Origin: Trichomonas vaginalis G3
Lineage: Eukaryota > Parabasalia > Trichomonadida > Trichomonadidae
Direction: 5' to 3'
NCBI RefSeq assembly: GCF_026262505.1
Contig: NC_067206.1
Location: forward strand, 31,635,896 to 31,699,895
Length of the DNA stretch: 64,000 nucleotides
Positions 1 through 11,200 of this stretch are shown piece by piece (the first letter of the stretch is position 1; each line of letters starts with the position of its first letter). The position numbers were made by a program, and so were the translations under genes. The notes under the pieces are model-generated. The model saw only the letters and a program-made list of their open reading frames with translations, was not told the origin of the DNA and ran no database searches.

Positions 1-113
1 TTGAATCTTATTGTATATCACCGGACTATGATCATAATAGAGTTGCAATCTCTAATTATAGCCACATTAGTACTCGTGGGTCGATATATCATGGGAGATA
101 CAAAATTATTTGA
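1..113 (+). CDS. Possible 3' end of a gene entering from the left edge
   Basis: Reading from base 3 there are 36 sense codons and then TGA at 111-113. The peptide (ending in NYSHISTRGSIYHGRYKII) is mixed in composition and not the Lys/Ile/Asn-rich peptide that random AT-rich DNA gives, which is why I think it may be a real C-terminus. I do not recognise a family. It would converge tail-to-tail with the MULE transposase remnant, 57 bases away. The call is weak because only 36 codons are visible. Confidence 0.3.
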   Translation, partial: ESYCISPDYDHNRVAISNYSHISTRGSIYHGRYKII

Positions 114-170
114 ATTTTCTTTTATTTTTTTAAAAAATATTAAAAAAAGTAAATAAATAACAACACAGCA

Positions 171-2032
171 TCACTTTTCGTAAAATGCTTTAATCCTAGT
201 CCTTTTTCCCCTTAATTTTTCAATCTCTCCCAGGTTGAAATTTATTCCGGGAATTTTTAAAGATGCTTGGTCAACATAAAATTTCATTAAATTTTCCACA
301 GGAGTCATAAACTCTGAACATTTGAAGCGAGCATGAACTGCATCATTCAAATTTTTAAGAAGAATTTTGTTCGAAAAGTGGTTCAATACGGCGATTACAT
401 GAATACAAGGTAATCCGTATAATTCGATGTGCTTACATGTGCATGAATATTGTGAATCTGACATAATTTTTACGCAATATGTATAGCGACCAAAAGTTGC
501 ATAATATAATTCTTGAATTGGATCATATAATACCGAGCTAAACATATCTGAATGTTTCAAAGTTTCATTTAGATTTTTGATAATATTATCTGATTTAAAA
601 TCACCTGTTAAAACATTTTTAACAAGATTGAATTCATGTTCAATGAGACGGATAATTAGTTCGGCGGGTTCATATGTATCCCATTTATCTTTAATTTCGG
701 CATTAAGGGATTCAATAAGAGATGTTGTGAGTATGCCAGCGGTGTAGTCAGCGAATCCTTCAAATGGGTTAATACTATCTAAGTACTTAAAGAGATCCTG
801 ATTATTTTCGCGGTTTGGATATTCCTCTTGTAAACGAGTTTCTAACTTTTTAATCAAGTCAATTCGTTTTTGAGGATGGTCTGCGTAAGCGACTTCAACA
901 ATTTCGGAATAGACATTGATGTATTCCCTTTTTGTTGCAAAATGACGTAAGCAAAATTTATGATCGCAAGAAAAGCCTGATTCTCTAACAGCAGCTATAA
1001 TTGCCGGACCTTGATCGGAATAAATATTCTTGAATCTGCTTGGTGGAATAAAAGATTTCAATTTAGTGAGCATATCCTTAATTGTTATCGTATTTTCACT
1101 AACAGACCATGCAAATGCAATAGGGATAAGTCTATTATTTGGTGCAGGTGTACCAATAATGAGTAAGTTTCCTTTTTTAATACAAAATAAAAAACGTTCC
1201 ATCAATTTGAATTATTCCGCAAAAAGCTTGTGTTTGCATGTAAAAATGAGTTATTGGAGGAATTACAATAAATGAATAAATTTGAAAGTCTTTTGAATTT
1301 TCAGGTAATTCATCACCTTTCTTAAATGTATGCAATTCAATTTCATTGTTAACTTCTTTAACTAAAATCATTTCGCAGAATCCTTGTTCGATTTTGTTTA
1401 TGATTGAAAAAATTGTTGAGAAATAATTGTAAGATTGAATTCTATCCCCTTTGTGGTTCCTTTAAGTTTATTTACTATATTATGGAACATCGTATAAGTT
1501 GCATTGGGAATATTCAATTCTTTTGCAAAAATTTCTTTGCATTGAGGAACATTATCAGAATTTGCTAATTCATAGACTTTTTTTCCTGCTTGCAACTTAA
1601 GAATTTTTGGTATATTGTTACTCGGCTTGCATTGCTTTGCTCTATGCTCGTGTTTAATTACTGGAATGAAGAAAAGTTGACCATTTTCATGAGTCTTTAC
1701 AAGCTCCATGCAAAATTGGCAGTTAGGACAACGAAACTTTTTTCCTTGCTCAAAATTTAATGGATAAAAAGAATTATATGAATCTTTTGCAATAAATATA
1801 GCAGCTTCTGTAGGATCTGTAAATTTTAATTTGCTATATCTTTCCTTGAGAATTGGAATTGGGGAATTTTCAGGTATTTCCATTCTATATTTCAATTTTT
1901 TACGGAATTCAATTCATTTTGAATTAAATCCAGCATATCAGCTCCATCTCCTTTTTCTTCATCAACAATAGCTTGGATGGATACTGATATAGTTTGATTC
2001 TCTTCCACTATTGTCGGTTCGCTTTCCGACAT
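171..2032 (-). pseudogene. Mutator-like (MULE) DNA transposase, broken by about three frameshifts
   Basis: The coding sense begins at the ATG at 2032 (MSESEPTIVEEN...) and runs to the TAA at 171, but in several frames. The first 46 codons end near 1895-1905 at an A-run. The next piece (1895-1398) holds a Cys/His cluster (CPNC...H.H..CK) like the FLYWCH/FAR1 zinc fingers that precede MULE transposases. A third piece (1371-1177) holds IQIDGTFF, the first catalytic Asp region. The last piece (1205-171) holds YSDQGPAI (second Asp), SLIESLNAEI (catalytic Glu region) and a C-terminal SWIM finger CTCKHIELYGLPCIHV. This order is diagnostic of the MULE family. The breaks sit at or near T- and A-runs at about 1900, 1400 and 1205. 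The internal 'starts' of the later pieces are TTG, not ATG, so they are not independent genes. I could not find terminal inverted repeats; one end may lie outside the window. Confidence 0.9.
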
Positions 2033-2256
2033 GAGATAAAATTGAAGGTTTAACGTACTTTTGATACTCTGAGTTAAAAAAAGATTTTCTTAACATAATT
2101 TGATTTATTGGTCCTTAAAAAATTCTGATTCAAAATTGAATTGAATCGAACGAGTTTTCCTTTTGAGTCATTTCAAATATTCATGAGAAAGAAAAAAATT
2201 CTAGCAATTTCAAATATTTTTGATTTGATTGAATTCAAAAGTGTCACAAATATTCA

Positions 2257-2613
2257 ATGAGAAAGAGAAAAGAGATCGAATATGTTGTTTCTGAGCGAAT
2301 AGTCAAGCAATATTTCGTTAAGTACAAAGATCAGCATCCGGAAAAAAATAAATGGGTATATCAAAATGAGATTCCGCAAGAAATATTTGAAAAATATCTA
2401 GAAACGAAGAAAACAGAAAATATTGATGAAATGTTACGCTGTACTCGAATTGTTCATGTTGTTGATCAAGATAAAAAAGAATTTTATCTTGAATTTTCAA
2501 AAAAAAATCAAATTCATCACATATTAAACAAGAATCTAGATGAAGAACATCAAAAGGCTTATATAGATTATCTTGAAAGTTTACTCAAACTTGAAATAAA
2601 AAATAAAAATTAA
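2257..2613 (+). CDS. HP1-like chromodomain plus chromoshadow-like protein
   Basis: A 118-residue protein. Residues about 5-45 (EYVVSERIVKQYFVKYKDQ, then NKWVYQNEIPQEIFEKY) have the chromodomain pattern: a hydrophobic strand, Y.VKYK, a conserved W and a closing helix. Residues about 52-112 (MLRCTRIVHVVD...KEFYLEFSKKN...AYIDYLESLL) resemble a chromoshadow domain, including the final helix equivalent to the YYE..L segment that mediates HP1 dimerisation. Two such domains back to back is the HP1 architecture, here with almost no linker. HP1 proteins read methylated histone H3 and build heterochromatin in the nucleus; that role is inferred. The start is the first ATG after an AT-rich stretch. The stop overlaps by 4 bases the extended end of the convergent gene (2610-3770). 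Confidence 0.6.
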   Translation: MRKRKEIEYVVSERIVKQYFVKYKDQHPEKNKWVYQNEIPQEIFEKYLETKKTENIDEMLRCTRIVHVVDQDKKEFYLEFSKKNQIHHILNKNLDEEHQKAYIDYLESLLKLEIKNKN

Positions 2614-3770
2614 ATTAAATTAACCCTCGTTAGGATATCGTTGCAAATAAAGATCTGTTTCTCAGAAAGATCCTGATTTTCTGATAAATATTCTGTTGTA
2701 ACTTCTACAAGGTTTAAGATATGAAAAACATTTTTGAATATTTCATCGCTATCAAATCTGCGGAAACATCTGGAATATAATTTCAAATATTTGTGAAGAT
2801 TTGAATTCTCAATTGCATAATTAATTAAAAATTCATGTGAATTTAAAAAATCGGTAGATTAAATTTGCATGGGTATAAGAGGAAGTACACAATAATACCC
2901 CTGAACTACATACTCTGTAAATGAATAGTGAGGAGAAAGACTTCGCAGAATTTCAAGTGTTTTTATGAATTCTAAAGCCATCTCAGATGTTATATCGACT
3001 GCTTTATAAAATAAAACTATAAATTTGAGAAGATAAACAAAATCTTCGTTATTTATAATTGAATTCACGTCATTAAAAAAGTTGAAATAATTTGATATTA
3101 GTATATCCGAACATGGAAGAGCAGTTGCATATCCTGGGTAATATTTTAATAATTTTGTAAAGAAATTTGCAATTGCATAAGTTGAATATTGATTTTCGTA
3201 CTCAATAATACTAGAAAAAATTTCTTTCTTGAGTAAAACTGCGTTTTGGAAGAATTCAACGTCAAGAATATTGTTTTTAATCAAAGCAATAAATGTATCG
3301 ATGATATAGAGAGAATTGTCACTGCTGCTTATGAAACGTAATATCTCATCATATTGATCGGAAAATGTTGATAAATAAAGGTATTGTATGTTATCTAAAG
3401 CTTTAAAATGAATTAATTTTAATGAAAAAATGAAAAAAATCTGGTTAATATAATGCGATAAATATTCGAATAAATTTTCCAGTAGTATCAAATCTATTTG
3501 AAAGATATTCGAAGAAGTGATATTTTGAATTGTGAATTTTAATATTGTTTCATTTTGTGTAGATTGCTCGATAATGAAATGTATCAAAAGATTCATTGAA
3601 TATGAGTCAATGGAAAAGCTTAAATCCTTAGGGATATCCAAAATAAATCTTAATAAAGAAGATTCGTCTTGAAAATTAGCTTCCGAAAGTTCTATTTCAG
3701 TCGGAGCTGGAAGATTCCGATCATTTATGAATCTCGAAACGACAGAAAATTTGTATTGTTTATATTTCAT
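2610..3770 (-). pseudogene. Hypothetical helical protein with one in-frame TAA
   Basis: The frame opens at the ATG at 3770 and gives 303 residues before TAA at 2859. The same frame then stays open for 82 more codons (beginning STDFLNSHEFLINYAIENSN) to a second TAA at 2610. The composition and helix-rich pattern (repeated hydrophobic helices such as LLIHFIIEQ, FFTKLLKYYP, LLKFIVLFYKAV) continue smoothly across the stop, and the extension ends exactly where the convergent chromodomain gene ends. I infer one original gene of about 386 residues of armadillo-like or other all-helical fold, common among trichomonad hypothetical proteins. The first 303 residues may still be made as a shorter protein. 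Function unknown. An initiator-like TCATTTC lies 12 bases before the ATG. Confidence 0.65.
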
Positions 3771-3775
3771 TATTC

Positions 3776-3782
3776 GAAATGA
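3776..3782 (-). promoter_or_regulatory. Initiator-like element (TCATTTC)
   Basis: TCATTTC on the minus strand ends 5 bases before the ATG at 3770. It matches the trichomonad initiator TCA(+1)Py(A/T), at which transcription starts a few bases upstream of the start codon. Confidence 0.5.
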
Positions 3783-4738
3783 TAAACTTCAAAATCTAAA
3801 ATTTATTTTTTTACAATATATTTCATCCTATTGTCAAGGCTAAATTTTTCACCGGAAGTGTATCAAAAATTGATAAGATTTACGGTGATCTAATTATGAC
3901 AATTCAATGCATCTCGTGATATAACGCAGATATAAACACAACTGATATTGCATAACTAATAATTGAGTCAAATAACTAAATTATGTGTTATATTTTACAC
4001 ATATTTCTTCAATTTTGTAATAAATGGATGTTTAACACTAATTTTTTAAGGACTTCGACTTTAGCATCACATAAATATGTTATTTTCTATATTAAAACGT
4101 AATTTTGGTGGTCTTAGAATAGAAAAATATGCAATATTCGTGGAGATAATGAGGGTTCTTAAACATGTTCTTAAAAATAAATAAAATAATACAAATCTTT
4201 ATTCAATCTTTTGATATTGTTGGTCCTCTCTTTGTGAAAATACTTAACTTCAAAGAGTATTATGTTTTACCTAGTGAGGACCTTAAGTTTGCAAAAACAT
4301 AATAAAAGTAAAATAAAAAAGATCGGATTTATCACAAAACTTTGAGTATTATAGGATTTAATATATTTTCTTAGTAGATTATATGATTTAGTTTCTTAAA
4401 ATCTAAAGTATTTCTTGAGGAAAATATAAATTGAAATTCAAAAAGTAAAAAAAATGTAAACAAATCAAATTTTAAATGGACCAAATGTTGATTTTTCATT
4501 CGTTTTCTCATTATCGAAAAAAATTTGGAAAGCTAAGAAGTCAATAACAAGTTATATAATACAACAAAACCACATCGGATATGTTTTCATCAAATAGTCT
4601 CCTAGATTTGTTATGAAATTAAAATATCATGATATTTTAAGGGCTTTTGATTTCAATATTAGAATTATTCAGTTATGTCGTGCTAATATCAATTGCTTTA
4701 TACAATTAATCGTTTACAAGCTGCAAAAATCGAACAAT

Positions 4739-4948
4739 AATTTGACTTTGTAAAAAAAGTGCGTCATTTTTATTCGTTATACTTACAAAATGTAAACATT
4801 ACGAGAAACATTTACATTTGTAAATGTAACAAGTAAAGTTGTATCGCATAATTTGACTTTGTAAAAAAAGTGCGTCATTTTTATTCGTTATACTTACAAA
4901 ATGTAAACATTACGAGAAACATTTACATTTGTAAATGTAACAAGTAAA
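4739..4948. repeat. Tandem duplication of a 99-bp unit, 111-bp period
   Basis: Bases 4739-4837 and 4850-4948 are identical as far as I can read, separated by a 12-base spacer. Each copy contains a perfect small hairpin, ACATTTACA-TT-TGTAAATGT. The identity of the copies implies a recent duplication. No coding sense is visible. Confidence 0.85.
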
Positions 4949-5380
4949 TACATCAGATTTAAATTGTAAATGTAGTTTATCTCTCTCATCTCCTTTTTAA
5001 AAGGTATTACATACATACGAACGCATGGGTCACTCAATAATTAGCGTGATAATAATTGAGGATAGACTGTAATCGTAATTTTATTTTTGGACTTATATTT
5101 CGACATTTTGAAGTCGCTTGAAAGTCTTGCAAATGATTAAATTTGGAAAATTTGACCTAAGTCTGCATTATTTTGATGACTTAAACAATTCTATAAATCT
5201 GTTTTCCTAAAAATTTAAAAAGATATAATTTCAATTTCCCTAAATTTATGTAATTCATATATCACCAAAATATTTGGACTGCATTTCGTTTGTCTGCACC
5301 TAATTAAAGTCTAAATACCAATTAATTTTGGAGTTGCATTGCTTTTAATGTAAAAATGCACGTTTAGAAAAAGACGATAA

Positions 5381-5433
5381 CGATTAAATTACAAAATCGA
5401 TAACGACGACGATTAAATTACAAAATCGATAAC
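5381..5433. repeat. Two 24-bp direct repeats, 29-bp period
   Basis: The 24 bases beginning CGATTAAATTACAAAATCG occur at 5381-5404 and 5410-5433, separated by GACGA. The second copy overlaps the truncated end of the Myb fragment, so the duplication may mark the breakpoint that removed the rest of that gene. Confidence 0.75.
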
Positions 5434-5544
5434 CTCTCTCGACTCTCCGTACTTCTGTACTGATTGTCTAAGTAATTCATCTTCCTCAGGACTGAAATTG
5501 TTCCTCTTGTGATATTGAGCTCTAGTGGATGGTTTGGTTTCCAT
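5413..5544 (-). pseudogene. Truncated Myb-domain gene fragment (43 codons)
   Basis: From the ATG at 5544 the peptide reads METKPSTRAQYHKRNNFSPE followed by EDELLRQSVQKYGES, and then departs into a short tail that stops at 5413. FSPEEDELLRQSVQKYG is the first half of a Myb repeat (helix 1 with the acidic EED stretch), as in trichomonad Myb proteins where the next residue would be the conserved Trp. Everything after GES is unrelated AT-rich sequence containing the 24-bp repeats. I infer a gene copy cut off at its 5' end by rearrangement. A second, nearly full Myb gene lies at 32129-32656. Confidence 0.7.
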
Positions 5545-7679
5545 TTTAATAATTAAAAATAATGATTCTTTTTAGTGGCAAAACCGCAACCCTCATTGAA
5601 AAATTGAAAGTGGCTGAAAAATCTTTATGATTGGTTGCCAAATATTGCTTTACATATCATTAGTATTAAAAAACTAACTATATACTATTAAAATTCAATT
5701 ATCACTTTTATTTAAATATTTATGCCATCTATATCTAATACGCAGATATCGGTTGGGTAACTTAAAAAAATGTAAAAAATTGAGAAGCTCTTCCGCAAGA
5801 ATTTGTGTTAATTCAATACTGCGGCCTACGATAAAAGGGTTATCAATATTTAAATCATATTTTACTATATATCAATGGTATACTAATATTATTAGCCTAA
5901 TAATTTACGCGCTTTTTTCTAAAAAAATTCAATGTGATTCTGAAATTTTTTCAAAAGGAATTTGAACATGAACTTAATTAAAACATTTTATTGAATTTTT
6001 AATATAGATGTCCTACCTATGGATACATTCGGTAGCAAAAATTTGTTTGGGACACTAAACAATCGAATAATATACAGCGTTTTTAATTGTTCATCAATAT
6101 TTATATTTATTCCAATCGGCGATAAGTACCTTTTGAAAAATCCGAGATTTTAATTTTCAATTTAAAAACTGTCCACCTTTATATTACAATCATTGTCAAT
6201 ATTTTCAATGTAAAAAAATCAATGAATAAAAGTATTGAATTAACCGATAGTAATTTAAATTTGAGTGGAAAAATAATAAAGCGAAATGGTTTATAGGATA
6301 ACATACATTAAATTAATATATCAAAAATTAAAAGCGACCGAATAATTAGATTGTATCCACAAATCTTTCCGCTCTAACACAAAAATTCAAAGCATTTTGA
6401 AAAAAATTCGGAATGGAACGTCAATAAATAATTAATATATCAAAATCCAAAATTTAGCAAAACTCATATTCTCATTAATTTAGATATATGAAAACAATTT
6501 CATTCCTAACACATTTCGATATTTTGAATTTTCTGAGACAGACTTTTAATCATCGGAATTAAGTGTGCCAAATTGCTCCTTATATAGTATTATTTAAAGT
6601 TTTCTATTGATGAATATTTAAATAATGACTATTTTACAATAATTTGCTTATTTTTACATCCAATACTTATTATTTTTACACTTTAATACATTACTCATTT
6701 TACTTGTTAATTATTTAATCTATATTGCTTAGCAATTGACACAGCGCTGTAACAATGATTCTTGAATGGAAATATGATCCTTTTTTCAAACTTATTGAAT
6801 AAAATAATGCTATTTATCTGATATAATTCCAATACATTAATCAAGTTTAAAGAAAAATACTAATTATTTATTTTCAAATATAATTAAATATTGGATATTC
6901 AATGAACTAATTGTATTAACTTTTATGCTCCAACAGTACTTCTTCCATCCATATTTAAAAATTAATAAATTTATTTAATTAATGGAATTTCCAATCCCTT
7001 AAAAATCAATTTTTAGATTTGGTTTCTTTGAAATCTTTTTTGACATCGCACTTTACAGGCATATTAACCCAAAATTTGCCTTGAAAAACATTCCAAACCA
7101 TTGAAAAACAAAATTTTTGTAAATAAGGTTTATGAAGGTTCACGATTTTCTGTGGCTATTGTTTGTTATATTTGATGATTGTTATCCATTTTTTATCATG
7201 AATTTTCATATCAAATCAGAAACCGCCTCGAGTAACCACCAAAAACAATTGAATACTATCTCCGAAATGGATTCTTATCAAAAATTTGAATAGACTTGTC
7301 TAAAAATAAACCAACAACATCCTTGGATTATTCTAATCTCATCAAATTCAATAAATCTATTTTTACAGTTATCGGCTGATCCGTGTCAAGGTCTGTTTCA
7401 TATGTAAGTATCATAAAAAGCATCTTGGTAAATGATCGGACAAAATTATCTAATTATTGAAAACAGGTGTAAAGATATCTATTCAATGAATTATTTTACA
7501 CTTCAATTTTGAATAATTCATTGAATTTTTTGACGATTTTTTCAATTTTTTTGACACCCATAACTTAGGAAGATTTGACATCATAAAATTTATATTATTT
7601 GTACTGCCCATATCAAGATGAGCCACAGTTTATGATTTTTAAAGATAAATCTCTAAAAGATCCGAAAAGAGGATAAAAA
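5545..7679. other. Gene-free AT-rich stretch
   Basis: No frame shows conserved motifs or sustained coding composition. An open stretch at 5753-5965 (+) lacks an ATG at its beginning and I do not accept it. I see no RNA gene or clear repeat. Confidence 0.5.
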
Positions 7680-8205
7680 ATACGATTCGATAAGATATTA
7701 GTCAGTAAAACATCAAATAATGAAACAACTATCTGTTGCTGAATATAAAAAATAGATTTTGTTCGATTGTCAACAAGTAAAATCTAAAACAATGAAACAA
7801 TAAAGTTGGTATGATTATTAAAGAAATAAGATTTAATCAGCTATTAGCATGATAAATCTAAATCATTGATTCGTTTAATTGCAATCGTTATTAAAGAAAA
7901 GACTTGTTCAATTGTTATCTAGTAAAATCTAAAATAGCAAACCACTCTATCATTTAACTATGGTGAAAACAAAGCTTTATTATTATGTCAGACAAAATCT
8001 GAAATTTTCAATTAATCTATCATCGATTTGTTATGAATAATAAGATTCGCATAATTCTCAGCTAGTAAAATTTCAAAAATCAAATTGTAATAAAAAAGAT
8101 ATATGTTGAATAAGTAGTTAGTTATAACTAAAATAAACAAACAATCTATCTATATATATGAGATTGGTTCAATTGCTAGCTAGGTATAGGTTAAATAGGT
8201 TGATT
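7680..8205. repeat. Decayed tandem repeat of about 72 bp
   Basis: A core resembling 'tagtaaaatctaaaa' recurs at about 7701, 7774, 7845, 7917, 7988, 8064 and 8122, usually 68-76 bases apart, with weaker shared flanks ('aagattYgttcaatt' before it and 'atctatcat' after it). The units are diverged, so this is an old minisatellite in the 3' flank of the TKL kinase gene. Confidence 0.5.
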
Positions 8206-8252
8206 GTTATACTTAATTATCGATAATTAAAAAAAGTAATAATAAAATTAAT

Positions 8253-11200
8253 TTATTCTGCAATTAATCTCTTTCTTAAACCGCTTCTCATTTCCATCAA
8301 CTGTCTTGTGAGTAAATAGTCAACATTTACTCTTGTCAACATTCCATCGCAGTTGTTGAGTGCTCTGGCAGTTACATTGAACTTGTACTTCTCAGAGACT
8401 TCAGCCAACCTCACGAACAAGTCGATTGAACAATCCTTTGACATCGCCATGTTCAATTTCGATGAAACAGAAGACATCTCAACAGCCCTTGTGTAATCAG
8501 GGTTCTGAGCCATCTTCATGAGTATCTCGCAAGCAGCAATTGCTCCGTACTTGTCATCACTCGCAATGAAGTGAACAACCAAGTCGAGAATTCTTCCAGA
8601 AATGCCAATATTCGCTCTAGGAAGAGGACATCTCGAAACGATTCTGAAAACTAATCCTGCGTAATCAGAGTTTGTTTCCGCGAGAGACAAGATTTGTGGT
8701 GCGAGTTTTTTGAATGGAGACATCTCTGAGATGTTGTACAAACAGCCAACAGCTAATGTTGTCTCCAATTGACTCAATGCACCAATTTGAAGAAGTGTAA
8801 ACAACATGTCAGAAACTTCTTCGCAAAGTAGCAAAAATTTGGGAGCAGACGACAAAACACCGAGAATTCTCATGCAAACTTCGGGAAGTTGTGGGATCTT
8901 GTGCTTGAGAAGTGATAGAACACGATCTATTACGTATTTGTCGCTGATAACTTTCGATGGAAAATATGCGCCAATTCTGATAAAAAGTGACAAAATTGAA
9001 GGAACATTGATATTTTTCTTGAGATAATCTTCATTTTGTAAGATGTATTTCGCAGCTTCAGAGAACTGGCATAACCTGAACATCAATCTGCCGGCAGTCT
9101 CTATGTTCTGAAGCTGGAAAATGTCATCAATAAATGACTTCCTTGCCGATAAAATTTCAATGACTTTTATCGGCAAAACGGTTATTACAACCGCCGCAGC
9201 TGCTCTCATGTCAGGGGAGTTCTTTTTCTCTGAGAAAGCCTTGAGTAAGTAGATGACATCTCCCTGGCGAATCGACTGATTGAATTCGTCAATTCTACAG
9301 ATGTTTTCCGCGAAATCGACGGAAGAATTCGAAACAACTAAGTCAACATTGATGTGCTTAGCGAGTTCTGGACTGAATCCGCAAATAGACACGTAAGCAT
9401 TGAAGAGTTTGCCTCGGAATTTCATCTGTAGACCAGAAAGAAGATCGTACTTGTGGTTTTCGAGAGAATCTTTGAAATCCGCTTCTGGTTTTGCATCGAG
9501 AATGATGCAGGAGGTCTCATAGAGCTTCCTATCCAATGTAACATTGAATAGTTCAACAGCGGTCGTCAAGGAAATGAAGGGAGAGATATGAGCAATAATT
9601 CTGCTGCCGGATTCAGCGATTTTCAGGTTCTTATCGTCGAGCATTGCAATAATTGTCTCAACACCACCGGAGTTGATGAATTCGGCCACTGAAATCTCGT
9701 TGTCCATGACAACAATCAATGCGGCCGTAATTATAGGGATATCCTTGAACTTCATGAGGTTCGGAGTGACCTTTTCGATGAAGTGCTTCTGTTGGAGACT
9801 AGAAACAATCTCTGGCTTGTTGGAAAGTACTTCAGTTCTGATCAGATCTGTAATTGTTGGGTTTTCTGGGGTTTCGATGAGGGAAATAATTACGTCATCA
9901 GGTGTCTTAGGGCGTGTATCGACGTTCACGTTGTTTAATGAAGCATGGCGGGTTGATTTAATTGTTTGGTCAACGTAATTAGTGTTTTGAGCTTGTTCAT
10001 AGAATGCAGCAAGCTTATTCATGTCGGCTCCTGGGAATGCGATTCGCGAACGGATGAAATTTGACTTAATTTGTTCAAATGTTGGCCTTGAATCGGGATT
10101 CTGAGCCCAGCAGCTCTGGATGAGGTCTTTGAGCTGGGCAGGAGTATTACGAGGGAACTCTGGACGCTGTCCTTTGACGATTAAGTCTCCAATTTGATAA
10201 GAATTTGAAACATAAGAGAAAGGAACTTGTCCAGTGAGCATTTCCCACAGCATCATGCCGAAAGAGAACGAATCTGCCTTCAGCGTGTACCTTGCCCTTG
10301 TAATAACTTCAGGAGCCATGTAATTGTAAGTTCCGACTAAACCAGTCATGATTTGGGAGTCAGCGCTTCTGGAAATACCAAAATCGCAGACTCTGGCTTC
10401 ATTATCCTGGGAGACCAAAACGTTCAAAGTTTTGAGATCTCGGTGAATAATGTTCTTGGAGTGGAGATACGCGACACCGTCAGCGGACTCATAAGCTATC
10501 TTTGTAAGTTCCGTTGCATTCAAGCGGTTGTTTCGGAGGCAGCTGTAGAGGGAACCGTTGTCCATGAAATCTGTGATAATCCAGTATGGTGGAGTCGATG
10601 TCGCGCCAACAAATTCAATAAGATATGGATGCCTAAGTGAAGAAAGAATGGCAATTTCTCTTCTAAGCGATTCAATTTCTGGATCAGTCAAATCAAGGTT
10701 ATTTAGCTGTTTAATAGCAACAGTTTTATTTGTTGGCAAATGGATGGCCTTAAAAACGTTGCCAGTAGCACCTGTACCGATTTGTTGTTTAAGTTGGAAT
10801 TCTTGTCTGTCAACTTCGTATTCTTTGATGTGACTAAATATTTCTGCAATCATACTATCTTGTACAACAGTTGCTTTTGGCAAATTATGATCTTCTAAGA
10901 ATTTTACGATTGATTTAAGACGATCTTTAATTCCAGGTGTTGAATTTTGAGCTGGAGCAAGGACATGATAAATTTCGTGATAGTCTTCTGTGTAATCTGC
11001 TGCTGTAGGTTCGAAAGTTTCAATATTAATGTCAAGTTCTGTACAGGCGCGTTTTATTGTTACAGTAATAGTTAACAAATCATCTGTTGGTTGGACTGCA
11101 CGCCACTTAAAGGCAATAGTAATCCATACACCATCAGTTAACATCTTGATTGTGTTGGCTAATAAGCCCAAACTTGTTTCGATACTACGTAATGCCTCGG

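Noticed and set aside
3836-3930. Short sense-like peptide (KAKFFTGSVSKIDKIYGDLI)
   Set aside because: Only about 30-45 codons, no start codon and no known motif; may be chance.
5753-5965. 70-codon plus-strand frame
   Set aside because: Begins with TTG and has AT-background composition.
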